DNA of 64,000 nt from positions 30,508,001 to 30,572,000 of the forward strand of contig JARDYH010000004.1 of NCBI GenBank assembly GCA_029215795.1, read 5' to 3'. Position numbers and translations under genes: made by a program. This document shows, in pieces, positions 1-11,299 of the stretch. Origin of the DNA: Anniella stebbinsi. Its lineage: Eukaryota; Chordata; Lepidosauria; Squamata; Anniellidae. Positions within the stretch are counted from its first letter, which is position 1. Every line of letters starts with the position of its first letter. The notes beneath the pieces were generated by a model. That model saw nothing but the letters and a program-made list of their open reading frames with translations, was not told the DNA's origin and made no database searches.

Positions 1-935
1 AGGAGTGATGAGAAAGGCTATGTTCATTTACTTTGATTTTGTCCACCAAGCAGATCAGCTCTTCATTTAGAAGAGGTGGGATACATTCCAGGGGTTTGGG
101 GGTCAATTTCCCCCCTCAGAACCATTGGGCACTGCATCTTACCACTCTGCCACCGCAGGGCAGTGGTGCCCCCAAATCAATCAAGGGTCTCCCATGTGGC
201 TCGTGGGCTGTGTATTACCCATGTTTGATTTAGAAACAGTTGGACTAGAAGTGACCCTAAGTTTTGAAACCAAGCAAGAGTCAAAGGTCCAGTTCTACTT
301 CTCAGGTGTCCCTAATTTGGTCAAGGGGACCATTTGGGGTTGGAAGCTCAGCATGTCCTGGAACAAAATGCAAGTTGAGCCAGGAGGTGGCAAGTTTCTG
401 ACTTAACCCATGTTGGGACTTACACTAGATGCACTGTCGTGCTGAAAGACATATCCTAACAGCTTAGCCATGAAAAAAAATGGTAAAAAGAAGATGGCCA
501 TGTCAGTTAGACCAATCTGAATAGTTAGTTATTTGGACCTATAGTGGTAGCTCACAGAGAAAGGAGCTTTGCTTAATGGTGCGCATTTCGGAAGAGGGTG
601 GGGTTAGTGCAGTCCACAATGATATTTTCCATAGCTAGTTAGAGGAAATAGATAGTTGGAGGAAATAGGTTATTTTGCCCAGAGTGTCCAAGGTGGTACG
701 ATCAAGGTGGTATACACACTCATCTTATTATCGTAAGTGTTCTCGTGAAGAGTTCAGAATCAAATAGTCAAGTGTATCCTGGGAAATGACACCTCTACCA
801 TGCTACCACCTTTGAGCTCTCTTAAAAACAAACAACCCCCCCCAAAACAAATGAAGAGTCCCTCTTCCACTATTAATGTTCTCATAGTTCAACAGAACAC
901 CATACTTTTTCATCAACTTCTTCACATATCTAGAT
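1..935. other. unique DNA, nothing recognised
   Basis: I see no repeat family, splice-flanked open frame or RNA gene here. A short open frame at 125-406 has no recognisable domain and looks fortuitous. Base composition is mixed. Confidence 0.5.
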
Positions 936-979
936 ATCTATTATTATTATTATTATGATTATGATTATTATTATTATCC
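936..979. repeat. (ATT)n microsatellite at the 3' side of an R4/Dong fragment
   Basis: Imperfect ATT repeat interrupted by two ATG units. It directly abuts the 3' end of the minus-strand R4/Dong fragment. Read on the minus strand it is TAA repeat, the preferred target known for Dong. Confidence 0.85.
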
Positions 980-1527
980 CTTTCTTACTCATGGCGGTTT
1001 TTCTAGACGGATATGACGGGCTTTGCCAAGTCATGCTATCTTTTATTGATTCAGGAATTTCCTGACGATTGAGCATGTTTTAATTATGACTGCTTTCTGG
1101 ATGCTGGTGTGGATGTATTCTGGTAGGCCCAGTTTCTGGAGGTTTTCTGTATATTTTTTTATGTGATGCCAGTGACTGATGTGACTAATGGAATAACTGT
1201 GACCTTTTCCTGTTGCCATAGTTCTTTGACTTCCATGGCCAGTGGTGTATATTTGTCTCTCTTTTCTTCTTCCTTTCCAACAACATTTTTGTCATTTGGT
1301 ATTGCTATGTCGATGAGGTATGCGTGTTTTTCTTTTTTGTCTACGAACATTATGTCTGGTCGGTTGCAAGGTATTGTCTTGTCTGTATGAATTGTTCTGT
1401 CCCAGTATATTTTATGATCTGTATTTTCCAAGATTGTTTTGGGTGAATATGTATAGTATGGTGTAGGTTGTTTGATAAGGTTGAATTTGATGGCCAGTTG
1501 TTGGTGAATTATTTTTGTAGCTGTATT
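980..1527 (-). mobile_element. R4/Dong-clade LINE, 3' fragment with endonuclease domain
   Basis: On the minus strand a frame runs through residues typical of the C-terminal restriction-like endonuclease of R4/Dong LINEs: YWDRTIHTDKTIPCNRPD, then YLIDIAIPND, then KRDKYTPLAMEVKELW. The RPD and the later aspartate and lysine fit the PD-(D/E)xK-type nuclease of this clade. It is open for about 120 residues. The reverse transcriptase is missing, so this is a 5'-truncated copy. TAA-type repeat lies on both sides. It is closely related to the copy at 46795 on the opposite strand. Clade is assigned from remembered family features, not from a search. Confidence 0.75.
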
Positions 1528-1552
1528 ATTATTATTGTTATTATTTTTAAAT
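1528..1552. repeat. (ATT)n microsatellite at the 5' side of the R4/Dong fragment
   Basis: ATT units with one GTT interruption abut the truncated 5' end of the R4/Dong fragment. Together with the repeat at 936-979 they suggest insertion into one TAA tract. Confidence 0.75.
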
Positions 1553-1555
1553 GAA

Positions 1556-1655
1556 TATATCCCTTGGATAGCTCTGTTAGAGGTCTTTCTGGTTCTGACT
1601 GAAACCTGGAATAGATTCACCTCCCCTCTGTCAGCGGAGCCACTAGCTACCATTG
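1556..1655 (+). repeat. unclassified dispersed repeat X, copy 1
   Basis: Shares GGATAGCTC, then a GTTCTGACTG-rich stretch, then GATTCACC with the sequences at 35448 and 37388. Three copies in one window mark it as a dispersed repeat, but I cannot assign a class. Confidence 0.5.
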
Positions 1656-1659
1656 TTGC

Positions 1660-2738
1660 AAGTTGATGACAAGCCCAAATCTGGCGAAGGTCTCATGTTA
1701 TATCTGTGCTTGTGTCACTCTGCATTTTGCATAACATCGTGTACTCTGGTGCTAAATAAATGATAGTGTCATTATAATGCTTTCTGGACTTCTTAGATGC
1801 CTGAACACCAATACCATGACGCAAAATGATCATAATAAATATTCTTTCTGATAATATTTTTTTTTAAAAAAGGCTGTCTATAATTTAGTAGGCTACCCTT
1901 TCAAAGTGTTAAACCATTCATAGCTTTATGACGACATATTAATCTGCTCATTTATTGCTTTGTAAGGCTATTTTGACAAAAGTTCATTATCAAGACTGCT
2001 AAATGCTTTTAAAGCATTGATTGGAGAAATTATTGCATCGCCGTGATAGACACAGTGTGTTAAGATGGATAGCATGGCCTGGACTGGCTGAAATGTCCCC
2101 CCTTTTAATTGGATCGATCCCCAGAATAAACAAAGTTTAATTGAATTTAGAGGAAAATTGAGCAGTTGTTTTCAAGTCTCTGTCAATAGGCATTATTTCA
2201 ATTACATGATGATATGCAGTGCGGAGAGTTTGCAAACAGAGTGGACACAGAGGCTGCCCACTAAACATGATCTTCACACTGAATATGTTTTACTTGACCT
2301 TTCCAGGATGGTATCACTTTCCCAAAAGCAGATCGTTAAGAGAAACGCTGGCAACACAAAGGATTTTGATAATGCTGGAATGATGAGGGAGAACTGTGCT
2401 TTTACTGGAGAACAAAGAAGAAAATGGGCCGGAAATGGGAAGCACTCGCTCAGCGGATCGTTTCCCCCACCCACTCCTGTATTGCAAGCTGCTAGCAAGT
2501 TAGATCTGGGGGTTGTGTGTGAGCCCAGTTTCTAGAAGCAATGGTAATGATGAAAGCCATTTAGAGCACAATCGTGTCTCTCAGCCCAAATGATGGGGTG
2601 CTCCCATTTCAGAAGCATCCATCTATTCAGTGCCATGCCAGGGTCTTGTCTCTGCATCCTCCCATAAAGAGTTTTTCATTAGAGAGGCCTCAGAACCTAT
2701 CTAACTGCCCTTCTGTGTCAGGGGTGGAGATGAGAGGC
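1660..2738. other. unique AT-rich DNA
   Basis: No repeat recognised. An open frame at 2158-2535 encodes a 125-residue peptide without any domain I recognise. It has no ATG at the stated start, no splice context and no low-complexity bias, and it is probably chance. Confidence 0.45.
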
Positions 2739-2746
2739 CCTTAGAT

Positions 2747-3066
2747 TAGGGTGACCAGATAAAATCCAGGTCAGGGCTCATGTAACTTTAACAGTTGTAG
2801 AGAAAAGGGAATTTCAGCCAGAGTCATTTGTATGCAATTAGTTCCTGGTGAAATTCCCTCTTCATCACAACTGTTAAAGTTGCAGGGGCCCTGCCTTCTT
2901 TTGTACATGGTCACTCTAGTATAGTGCCTGCACCTTTAACTGTTGTGATGGAGAGGGAATATCACCAGGAACTAATTGCATACAAATAACTCTGGCTGAA
3001 ATTCCCTTTTCTCTACAACTGTTAAAGTTACATGAGCCCTGGCCTGGATTTTATCTGGTCAGCCTA
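2747..3066. mobile_element. palindromic hAT-type MITE, copy 1
   Basis: 320-bp element that is nearly one long palindrome. Both ends carry TAGG(G/C)TGACCAGATAAAA, and the arms of about 130 bp match each other with few differences around a loop of about 45 bp. Flanks CCTTAGAT and CCTTAAAT match at 7 of 8 bases, an 8-bp duplication typical of hAT transposons. The TAGGG terminus fits the hAT end consensus. There is no coding capacity. Copies are at 16489 and 62096. Confidence 0.85.
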
Positions 3067-3357
3067 CCTTAAATCCAATAGGCCCATGGCCTTCTCGTAC
3101 CTGCTGACACATCCCTAAGGCTCCCCTTCTTTCTCCTTTCTGAGGTTAGAGTTCCAACTTTGGAAGAGGGAGCCAAATTGGAGGTTTCTGCAGGGACTCA
3201 GAGGGGCTAGGAGGGAACGTGGAATCACAGTCAGATCCCATCCTCTGAGGTTGGAGCTCTGCCTTTAGCATTAGAGGAGGTAATCCACTGCCTCCTATGG
3301 CTCTTTGGATGCAGTCAAGGGGTCACAGGATTGTGTTTTCACTATTTATTTATTTTA

Positions 3358-4215
3358 AGAAAATAAGAAGAGCCATGCTGGATTAGACCAAGGGCCCATC
3401 TAGTCCAATATTCTGTACACACAGTGGCTAACCAGATGCCCAGAGGGAAATCCAGGAGCAAGACGCGAGTGCAGCAGCACCCTCCTGCCCATGTTCCTCA
3501 GCAACTGGTGCACACAGGCTTACTGACTCTGATACCAGAGGTAGCATAGAGACATCAGGACTGGTAGCCATTGATAGCCTTCTCCATGAATTTGTCCAAT
3601 CCCCTTTTAAAGCCACCCAAATCGATGGCCATCGCTACATCTTTTGATGGCAAATTCCATAAACTACGCGCTGTTGTGAAGAAGTACTTCCATTTTTCTA
3701 TCCTGAATCTCCCATCATCAGTGTCATGGTATGACCCCATTGGGTTCTAGTATTATGAGAGTATTATTATGTACTTTCTCCACACCATACATAATTTTGT
3801 ACACCCCTTACTCACCCTTTTTCTAAGCTAAATAATCCCAGCTGCTGCAATCTTTCCTCATAGGGGAGTTGCTCCAGCCCCTTGATGATTTTAGTTGCCC
3901 CTTGTTTTGCATTTTTCCAACTCTACAAGATCCTTTTTTTAGGCGTGGTGACAAGAACTATAAGCATTATTTGAAATGTGGTTGCACTATACATTTGTAT
4001 AACGGGTGTGTGATCTTGGCAGTTTTATTTTCAATTCCTTTTCTAATTATATCTAACATGGAATTTGTGTTTTTCCCAGTTGCTGCACACTGGGTTGTCA
4101 TTTTCATCAAGCTGCCACCACAACCCCAAGATCTCTTGGTCGGGGGCGGGGGGGGGGGCAGGGCTGACATCGCAATGGCAGGCTCCTCTTCTGTCAGTTG
4201 TACATTCATTAAACA
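3358..4215 (-). mobile_element. CR1-clade LINE, 3' end
   Basis: Starts with the reversed 3' end seen repeatedly in this window (ATAAGAAGAGCCATGCTGGA). It continues through segments whose minus-strand reading matches the C-terminal part of CR1 reverse transcriptase, including an equivalent of the fragment encoded at 26869-27057. Many stops show it is decayed. It ends in a poly-G-rich stretch near 4141-4160. Confidence 0.8.
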
Positions 4216-4235
4216 CTTGAACAGAGCTCCTATGC

Positions 4236-4565
4236 ATACAGTGCAGAGCTCCTATGAGTACGCCTCATGCATACATGAGGGAGCACTGTTCCCTGCCACC
4301 CTCAACATGTGCTTATTCTGTGTGCATATCTAAAAGGGTCTATCTTCTTGCTGGCATATGTAGACCCTACCTCTTTCCAGACACGATCCTTCCAGGAAGT
4401 GCTCAATTTCACAGCCTTCCATCAAAAAGTGTGTATTTTGAAGACACAGGCCAAGGAGTTTAGGCAACGCCTACATTTTTAGCTAGGACTTCCCAAGGCT
4501 TAGCTGTGGAATCACTTTTCAGTGACAAGCCATTGCTTCTTTTGTCTCTCTGGTAACTCACACAA
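4236..4565. other. unique DNA
   Basis: No recognised repeat or gene signal. Confidence 0.4.
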
Positions 4566-4700
4566 AAGAAGACTTCATTTGATTGATTGATTGATTGATT
4601 TACAATATTTATATACCGCTCCACACCCAGAAGTTTCTGTAGCCATGAACAACAGATAAAATAAAAGAATAAAAACACAATATTAAAATTACTATTTTTA
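4566..4700 (-). mobile_element. LINE/SINE 3' tail with (TGAT)n tail
   Basis: On the minus strand it reads as a typical tail, GGAGCGGTATATAAATATTG followed by AATC repeats. This resembles the L2-type tail at 33897. The body is lost or unrecognised. Confidence 0.55.
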
Positions 4701-4880
4701 AAAGAAGAGAATTCTGATAAAACCCGAGTTCTGGTATCACTGTGGCCAGTTACTCAAGGAAGGCTTCCTGAAACAATGACGTTTTCAGGAGGTGCTGGAA
4801 GCAACACAATGTTGGCACCTGCCTGACCTCCAATGGCAGGGAATTCTACAGGAAGGGGGCCACCACCCTGAAGGCTCTCT

Positions 4881-4920
<40 letters not shown>
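4881..4920. repeat. (TAA)n microsatellite
   Basis: About 13 uninterrupted TAA units, directly joined to a LINE tail, from which it probably grew. Confidence 0.95.
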
Positions 4921-5035
4921 TATATTTATTTATTACCCGCCTCTCCCTCCGGATCGAGGCGGGGAACAACATCATCATAAAACACACAAAACTGATTAAA
5001 AATACATAAAACCAATATATCATTAAAATACCAAT
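4921..5035 (-). mobile_element. L2-like LINE tail with CCGCCTC hairpin
   Basis: The motif CCCGCCTCTCCCTCCGGATC followed by GAGGCGGG forms a small hairpin. The same block, also next to TAA repeat, occurs at 12190. Orientation is inferred from the A-rich tail being read on the minus strand. Confidence 0.55.
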
Positions 5036-5107
5036 ATGGAGTCCACTTCCTGGTGGACTCCAATCAGACCATATGTCCATGTGATTTCTTCTCTGCCTTG
5101 CCCTGAA

Positions 5108-5292
5108 TGAAGGACCATTGCTCAATGGTAGATTACCTGCTTTGCCTGCAGAAGGCCCCAGGTTCAATTCCTGACATTTCTGGGTAGGGCTCGAAAAAGA
5201 CTCCTGTCTGAAATCCTGGGGAGCTGTTGCCTGACAGTAGGCAATACTGACCTAGATGGGACCATCTTGGTCTGATTTGGTAGATGGGCAGA
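5108..5292 (+). mobile_element. tRNA-derived SINE (tRNA-Ala-like head), copy 1
   Basis: Degenerate polymerase III boxes are visible: an A-box-like GCTCAATGGTAGA, an anticodon-arm-like CTGCTTTGCCTGCAG, and a B-box-like GGTTCAATTCC. The body continues to GCAATACTGACCTAGATGG, as in related copies at 15775, 43499 and 61922. Many mutations make it an old, inactive copy. Confidence 0.75.
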
Positions 5293-5299
5293 GTTGCAG

Positions 5300-6780
5300 T
5301 TGCTACTCTTGAACCATTGGGAGAGCATTTACTAAGTCTTGCTTTGAAATCACCTTGGGTGGCTGCCACTTGGATTTTTGCAGCCCTGTTTATGATTTTC
5401 CATTTCCAAGTCAGTATGCAGGAAAATGTAAGCCCATACATACATTGCAGTAATGTGTGATTTGGCCCTAAAGTGTCACAGTTTTTAGCCTTTTACTATC
5501 TGCTTTGAGTGAAATTTCTATGGAATTTGGACAAATTCACATAGTTGTTCTTCAGGATACTGTTGTCTGTTATCTTGAGGTTTCTTGGCATCACCACATT
5601 GAAGCTTGACCAATGAAGCCTCCCAAGACATTTGTCCAGATATTTCATGTAAAACTGTGGAAAGTTAGTATTTCTTCAGTGATGTAGTAACTGTCCTATA
5701 TATAATGAATCCAGGAAAAATCTAGGAAGAAGAATATTGCTAATGAATTCTAAAAATATTTCCATTCCCATTATGATAACTTCTTGTCCAAATGGACAAG
5801 TATGATTGGCAGTGATGGGTAAGCTTCTGCCTAAAAAGCAATGGTATCTGGAAGCTCCTATAACAGGAAGTCACATGTTTGCCTATCACCTTTGCCTGGA
5901 AGAACCCTTCTCTCATTTACCTCTGCTTTTTTATGTAGTATGCTATCCAATCTAGTGTATGTTATTATCCTTGCATTTATGACCCACTCTTCCCCAGTTT
6001 CTGGGGTGCGCTAAACTATTTAAAACTCAGGGCAGGATTTTTATATACCATGTGAAGTCTTCCATTTTTTCATCATTGCAGTTGTGCGTAGAACAATTTA
6101 GGGAAGATGCCCCTTTTAAAACTAGTGTGTGTATGAATGCATCAGAATCCACTGAAGAAAAGAATGTAAGCACTTTGTTCTGTACTTTGTACTTTAGCAT
6201 ACAGGCAAAGGCGCTGAGTCCCCATTGTTACAGATTTGTTAGTTATTCGTTTTAACTGCACTGTTCCTAATGAATTCATTTGGTATTCATTGCCTGTCAC
6301 ACACACTTCTGTAAGTCTTCAGCTCTAATTTGGGACAATTAAAATGAAGTGTTAGTGAGCATTTTTTCCCTTGCACTGCACAGGCTTTAATGTGTCTCCC
6401 CCCCCCCCCCCACACACACCCAAAGGGGAGGGGCGCCTCGAGATTTACTCACTACATAGTGCTGATGCTTGGGAAGCGATCGTACAGCATGATCTGGGGA
6501 GTTTAAGGAATTAATACAGCAGAGATAATTTTCATGGGTCAGTGTTCTGTGCTGGCCTGTAGATTTGTCTAGATTAGGCCCTGGGAACAGCTAATTGAAA
6601 AAATGAAAGTACCTGTATCGGCTCAGCTTTAAAACAACAAGCAGATATTTGCCTTGAGGGTGAAACGGACAAAGGAGATATATAAATGGAAGCAAGAAAT
6701 TTGTCACACACTTCACAGTTTGTGTTGTAAATTAGATCATCTTTCATAATTCTTGGGGTGTGTGGGGGCAAATTATTTAA
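5300..6780. other. unique DNA with a C-rich run
   Basis: No repeat family recognised apart from a C-run followed by CA repeat near 6398-6420. Several TAAT and ATTA motifs. No convincing coding frame. Confidence 0.4.
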
Positions 6781-6784
6781 CAAT

Positions 6785-6797
6785 CTCTCTCTCTCTT

Positions 6798-6839
<42 letters not shown>
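6785..6839. repeat. compound (CT)n(GT)n(GA)n microsatellite
   Basis: A CT tract, a GT tract of 11 units and a GA tract follow each other. The CT and GA ends are complementary, so the whole can fold with GT as the loop. Confidence 0.95.
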
Positions 6840-6849
6840 GGTGTAAAAT

Positions 6850-8160
6850 TTTAGGTCCTTTTGAAAATACAATTGAAACATAATTCCTCAGTGTGTTCCA
6901 CTTAATTATCATTTGTGGCACATGTCTGCCATCAAAGCTTTACTAGCATGGAAGGGGATCATTTCTTCATCACAATACCACTTTCAGGATTCATTTATCT
7001 TGTCTTTTAGACTAATTATCCCTGAATCCACCAGTAGGCTGTCACACTTACATTCTCCAATAAATGTAGTTTTAAATCAGCGGCTTACTGTGTCGCCATT
7101 GGTACAAGCCAGCCTTGCATTGTGTCTAACTGGAGCTATTCATCTGTGATCACAACACTAAAGGGAGAACAACAACATTACCGTTTGTATGAATGATCAT
7201 GCTTATTTATATGCAAATACGTCTGACAAATCAATAATGTATGATTTAGCTGTTCAGTGTGCATTAGCAGAAGTGCTGGCAGTCCTGGGTGGCCATCACA
7301 AACAGAACACCAGCCCTTCCTCCTCCTTCCTCCTCAACACATCCCCCAGTCAAGGGGTTGAAAAATGGACTGTGTCCCCCTAAGCCAAATGCCTGCATAG
7401 AATGACCTCAAGCCCTTTGTCAGCCATGTGTCTCCGAAAAGTTGGCAAACTGGCGGTTGTCTGCTCTGGAAGGACCCTCCCCCCAGCCTCTGTGGAAGGT
7501 GAGGCTGCTTGGAATAAGAGCTCTGGAGCTGAGATGTAACGGAATGTCCCCTGCCAAGAAATATCTTTATGATAAACGGCCTGATCTGCCAGCATAACAC
7601 CGAGAACTGTGTGAGTGGCAACGATTGTGAAGGGAAACAGGAAGTTAGTCCACCAAGGGAGAATGGATTAAGTGAGGGAGAAGAACAGCTCCTGACTTTC
7701 TGAGTCCAGAACTTTAATGCCCTGAACTCTGGGTTGGCCCAAGATATTTGTTGCCTCAGCTGGATCAGCAAATCCACCACCTACCCACCCCTGTGGTATT
7801 CGAGGTTAGGAATATATGGATTTTATTAAATCCATTCTGTGTTTTGCAGTTTGTCAAATGTCTTTTGTTCCATTATCCACTCATTGACAGAATCTGTTTT
7901 TTTTCTTAGGGTTGTGTGAGAATTTTGTTCCACAAATGCGCATTTGCACTGCACTCCCTCACCTCCCTAAGCAGGGCCACTGTAGAATTCACAGGTCAGA
8001 TTCATAGCAATCTAAACTTGTTTGACTCTGTTGAGGATTTCTCAAACAACCCTAATCAAGGTGTACAGTATTTAAGACAGTTGACACCTCCACCTTCAAG
8101 GTATTTTGGCACCTGAAGCAGAAAATCCCACAAGCGCCTCTTCCTGGGAGTAAAAAATAC
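6850..8160. other. unique DNA, possibly conserved non-coding at 6990-7270
   Basis: No repeats recognised. The 6990-7270 part is balanced in composition and holds octamer-like ATATGCAAAT and TTTAAATCAG stretches without coding periodicity. That is the texture of conserved non-coding DNA, but no alignment was possible. Confidence 0.3.
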
Positions 8161-8161
8161 A

Positions 8162-8177
8162 ACAACAACAACAACAC

Positions 8178-8212
<35 letters not shown>
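8162..8212. repeat. (CAA)n(TAA)n microsatellite
   Basis: Five CAA-type units followed by about 13 TAA units. Confidence 0.95.
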
Positions 8213-8213
<1 letters not shown>

Positions 8214-8344
8214 AATAACTAACTAACAATTTGTTGCTCTTTCATCACACTTCAAATAAGCTGCCTGAGATAATGGCTGTCTCACTTTGCCTAATGGTAG
8301 AGCTGGCCTAGCATATTGATTATTACCTGTACATGGGTTGGGAC

Positions 8345-8760
8345 CAGGCTATTTGAAAGACTATCTTCTCTAGGGTGATCCTGAGTCCTACTTTACAAAG
8401 GACAACTTCTATTTGAAAGGCTGCCAGAGAATGCCCACCTATTGGAAGGCATCCTCCATTGGAAGGACTGTCCAACCAAGTCTGGTTTAAAGATAAGCAA
8501 GAATAAGAAGGGAGAACAGGGGTATTGCAGTTGTCCAACAAACAGCACCGAGACAACAGGCAAATACAGTCACCGGGTCACCTTCCTCCACATGACGGTG
8601 AGATTTATTGTATTCATATTTAAGATATATTAAATTTGCATCTATATATATGAATTAGCACATGTGGATTTTATGCAGATCTCTATCTGTTTTGTTCTCG
8701 TTTTGAGGAGGTAATGCATTTCCTCTTTTGGGCAATGTGTAAGTGGTCATCTTGGTCTTC
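8345..8760 (+). repeat. dispersed repeat O with octamer pair, copy 1
   Basis: Shares TTTGAAAGGCTGCC, CCAAGTCTGGTTTAAAG and the stretch around AATTTGCATCTATATATATG with copies at 44805 and 49655 (plus strand) and 9842 (reversed). The downstream part has an ATTTGCAT octamer facing a degenerate octamer. Class unknown; no terminal repeats or duplication found. Confidence 0.55.
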
Positions 8761-9116
8761 TCTCCTATGAGCCACTACATTTATCATTGGAGGACTTGTG
8801 TAGTGTTTATTTGCCTTCAGCGGAATGGTAGGCTGGGTCATCAGACAGGGTTTCTCAGGAGCAGTGCTAAAATTAGGGAAACTCGGCTATTTCCCTCTCT
8901 TTGGGGCAGTAAGGATGATTCTGTTTCTCAAGGTGTTTGGCCTGCCTTACTTATTTTGGTTCTTTTTCCTGCCAACGTGTAGATTTTGCTCCATTTGGGT
9001 TTTTCTGTATCGCTCGTAGCTTTCTGTAATTTAATGTATCTTGTCATTTTGATTTTACTCTGTATTGTTTTTAAACTGTTCAAATTCTGTTTACGAAAGA
9101 AGTACAGTTTTAGAGT

Positions 9117-9245
9117 TAAGAACATAAGAACATAAGAAGAGCCATACTGGATCAGACCAAGAGTTCACACAGTGGCCAACCAGCTATTGACGGGAAATCC
9201 ACAAGCGGGATGTGAGTTCCTCCAGAGAGCTCTCAGTTTAGGGTC
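9117..9245 (-). mobile_element. CR1 3' end, short
   Basis: ACATAAGAAGAGCCATACTG and ACACAGTGGCCAACCAGC match the reversed 3' end of the CR1 copies at 3358, 18602 and 26463. It is truncated after about 130 bases. Confidence 0.75.
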
Positions 9246-9344
9246 ATCTCAAGACATATTTGCCACCCTTCATGCTCATTGTGCAGCCTTGGACAAGCCA
9301 TTTTATCAAAGCCTCCACTCCTAAACTGGGAACAATTTTTATAT

Positions 9345-9450
9345 ATCCATTAATTAAAATATTTATATCCTGCCTTTCCATCTGAAAGAAGCTACCCCAC
9401 CCAAACACAGAGTTCATGGGAAAGTATCAAAAATAAATCAAGCAAAACAA
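9345..9450 (-). mobile_element. LINE/SINE tail remnant
   Basis: The minus strand reads GGCAGGATATAAATATTTTA, a form of the common tail of L2-mobilised repeats in this window. Confidence 0.4.
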
Positions 9451-9570
9451 AAAATACAGAAATATAACACAGCAAAGAGCATGGTGTAAACAAAACCATA
9501 TCATACAGGACCACTCGTAATTATTTATGGAAAAGCCATGTTTTTGTATTGTACAACAAAAAGCCATTGA

Positions 9571-9736
9571 CCCTGTTCAGATGACACACTAACCCACAGT
9601 GGTTAAGCATTTTGAGCTAAACATTATGGCTTAGCGTGTTGTGTGGCTACCACAGCTTAAACATGCTCACTAACCATTTGCTGCAAAAGGGTTGGCGGCC
9701 TAACCATGGCTTAGCATGTTGTCTGAATAGGCCCTG
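9571..9736. mobile_element. inverted-repeat element D, copy 1
   Basis: Starts CCCTGTTCAGA and ends TCTGAATAGGCCCTG. Inside are matching arms built from CTAAGC and GCTTAG motifs. It aligns along its length with the copy at 25349, including AACATTATGG and AAACATGCTCACTA. No target duplication is visible, so the superfamily is open. Confidence 0.6.
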
Positions 9737-9841
9737 TATCAAATAAACCAGGGAGAACTCCCTTGGCAAGAGACCTATGTAGGATTGCCACTTCCTTATC
9801 ACCAAAAAAGAGGGGTGGGGGAACCTAATTGAGGATATAGA

Positions 9842-10150
9842 TTTGTACGCAATTTGCACATGCTAATATATATTTATAGATGCACATTTTGAAATGATTA
9901 CTAAATAGAAATACAATATATCCAGTGAGGAAGAGAGTAACCAGGTGTCCTGTGTGCCTGCCTGCTCAGTCTGCTCTCCAGGTGCTAACTGTTTATGGGC
10001 AGCTTCAAAGCTCCTGGACTCTCCCCTCATATGGTTCTTTACCTTTAATTCAAACTTGGACTGGACAGTTCTTCAAACTGAGATGGCTGTCCTCTGACAG
10101 TCCCTCAAACAGAGGACCATTCTCTGTAAAGCAGGACACACGATCAAGCT
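9842..10150 (-). repeat. dispersed repeat O, reversed copy 2
   Basis: The reverse complement carries the octamer-pair segment (near 9842-9890) and the GGACAGTCC/TTTGAGGGA segment (near 10060-10140) of family O, in the same relative order. Confidence 0.5.
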
Positions 10151-10289
10151 AGACTTACCAACAAGGTTGTTGTGAAGGTGATAATGATAAATATTGTGAA
10201 GTGACTTGGAAATATGAAATGCCATATATACATGACAAGGGGCAGTGATTGTAGATATATGAGTCTTTTTGAGGCTACTGCTGGCCAAT

Positions 10290-11290
10290 AGAATGGCCTT
10301 CTGCAGAGATGCTGCTTATGCTAACCTGTGCTATATAAATGTAGCAGCGGCACATGTTGCAGCAGTAGAGGATTCAGTGCCTGTAATTTGCGAAATCATC
10401 CGGAGAGCATCCAAAGCGAAAGAAATAATCTTGGCATAAAGGGCGATGCGTAAGGGCTCGGGCGGAAGCAGCAGGGAGGAACAGTGTTGGTGCTGGTGGT
10501 GTGGGAAAGAGAAGAGTAACTTTAATGGCCTGTGTGAATTGTCAGGGAAACCCTCTGCAGACTTCAGCATCTTGGCTCAGTCTCCCTCTGACACAGGAGC
10601 GACATTTATAGGTCATAACTCTGAGAAGCAGTCGGTCTCTCTGGCACCATTATGCTTAAATGTGAAGAGCTTCATCTGCTGACTATCACAGTGGAAAAGG
10701 CAACTTGAGCAGTTAAAGCACCACTTCAGGAGGATCCCTGTGGAGGGAATGAAACGAGTGAGAAAGAAGGAAAGAATAATGAAGCGTTCTCATAATATGG
10801 CTCTTTCGCTGGATTAGGTCCTGTCCCACCATTTAACATTCATCATTCTTTTATTTCCAGATCTGCTCAGTCAGACGGCATGACTGAATGCCCCCGATAT
10901 GTTGAGAACTATGATGCATCCACAGGCGTCGCTCGTTGGATCTGGTCGCCCCCTCTTCCTCTGCCTTTCAAAAATCATCACTCCTGGAATAAAGGGTGCA
11001 GTTCAATAAGGCTTGGCGTTTAGGTTGCAGGAACAGCATGTTCAGCTTTCCCTCTTGTCATGCGCCTCCCCACTACACATCAGCCACCACACCCCCAGTG
11101 CCCCCCCGAAGTGCCAATTTCTTCAGTCATTCAAACATAGAAGTGGCAACAGCATCAACTGTGTTGGCAGCCTGGCGTCCATCTTGCATCCCCCACAATG
11201 CAAGTGCGACAGGGGCAGTGTAGCATTCAGCTCAAGAATAGTAGTAGAGCTACTGCTGTGCCAAAATCTGCCCTTCAATTTCCTAAAGGT
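10290..11290. other. unique DNA with a weak candidate exon at 10862-11023
   Basis: No repeat recognised. A pyrimidine-rich stretch ending in TTATTTCCAG at 10860 precedes an open phase of 53 codons ending in TAG at 11021. The peptide (begins SAQSDGMTECPRYVENYDAS) has no family I recognise. Neighbouring sequence around 10360-10690 has a conserved non-coding texture. Confidence 0.25.
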
Positions 11291-11299
11291 TTTCCTCCC

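Noticed and set aside
2158..2535. 125-codon plus-strand frame as a gene
   Set aside because: No ATG at its start, no recognisable domain and no splice or promoter context.
3869..4333. 154-codon open frame on the plus strand
   Set aside because: It is antisense to a decayed CR1 element and has no domain of its own.
5108..5292. tRNA gene
   Set aside because: Polymerase III boxes are degenerate, no full cloverleaf can be drawn, and related dispersed copies show it is a SINE.
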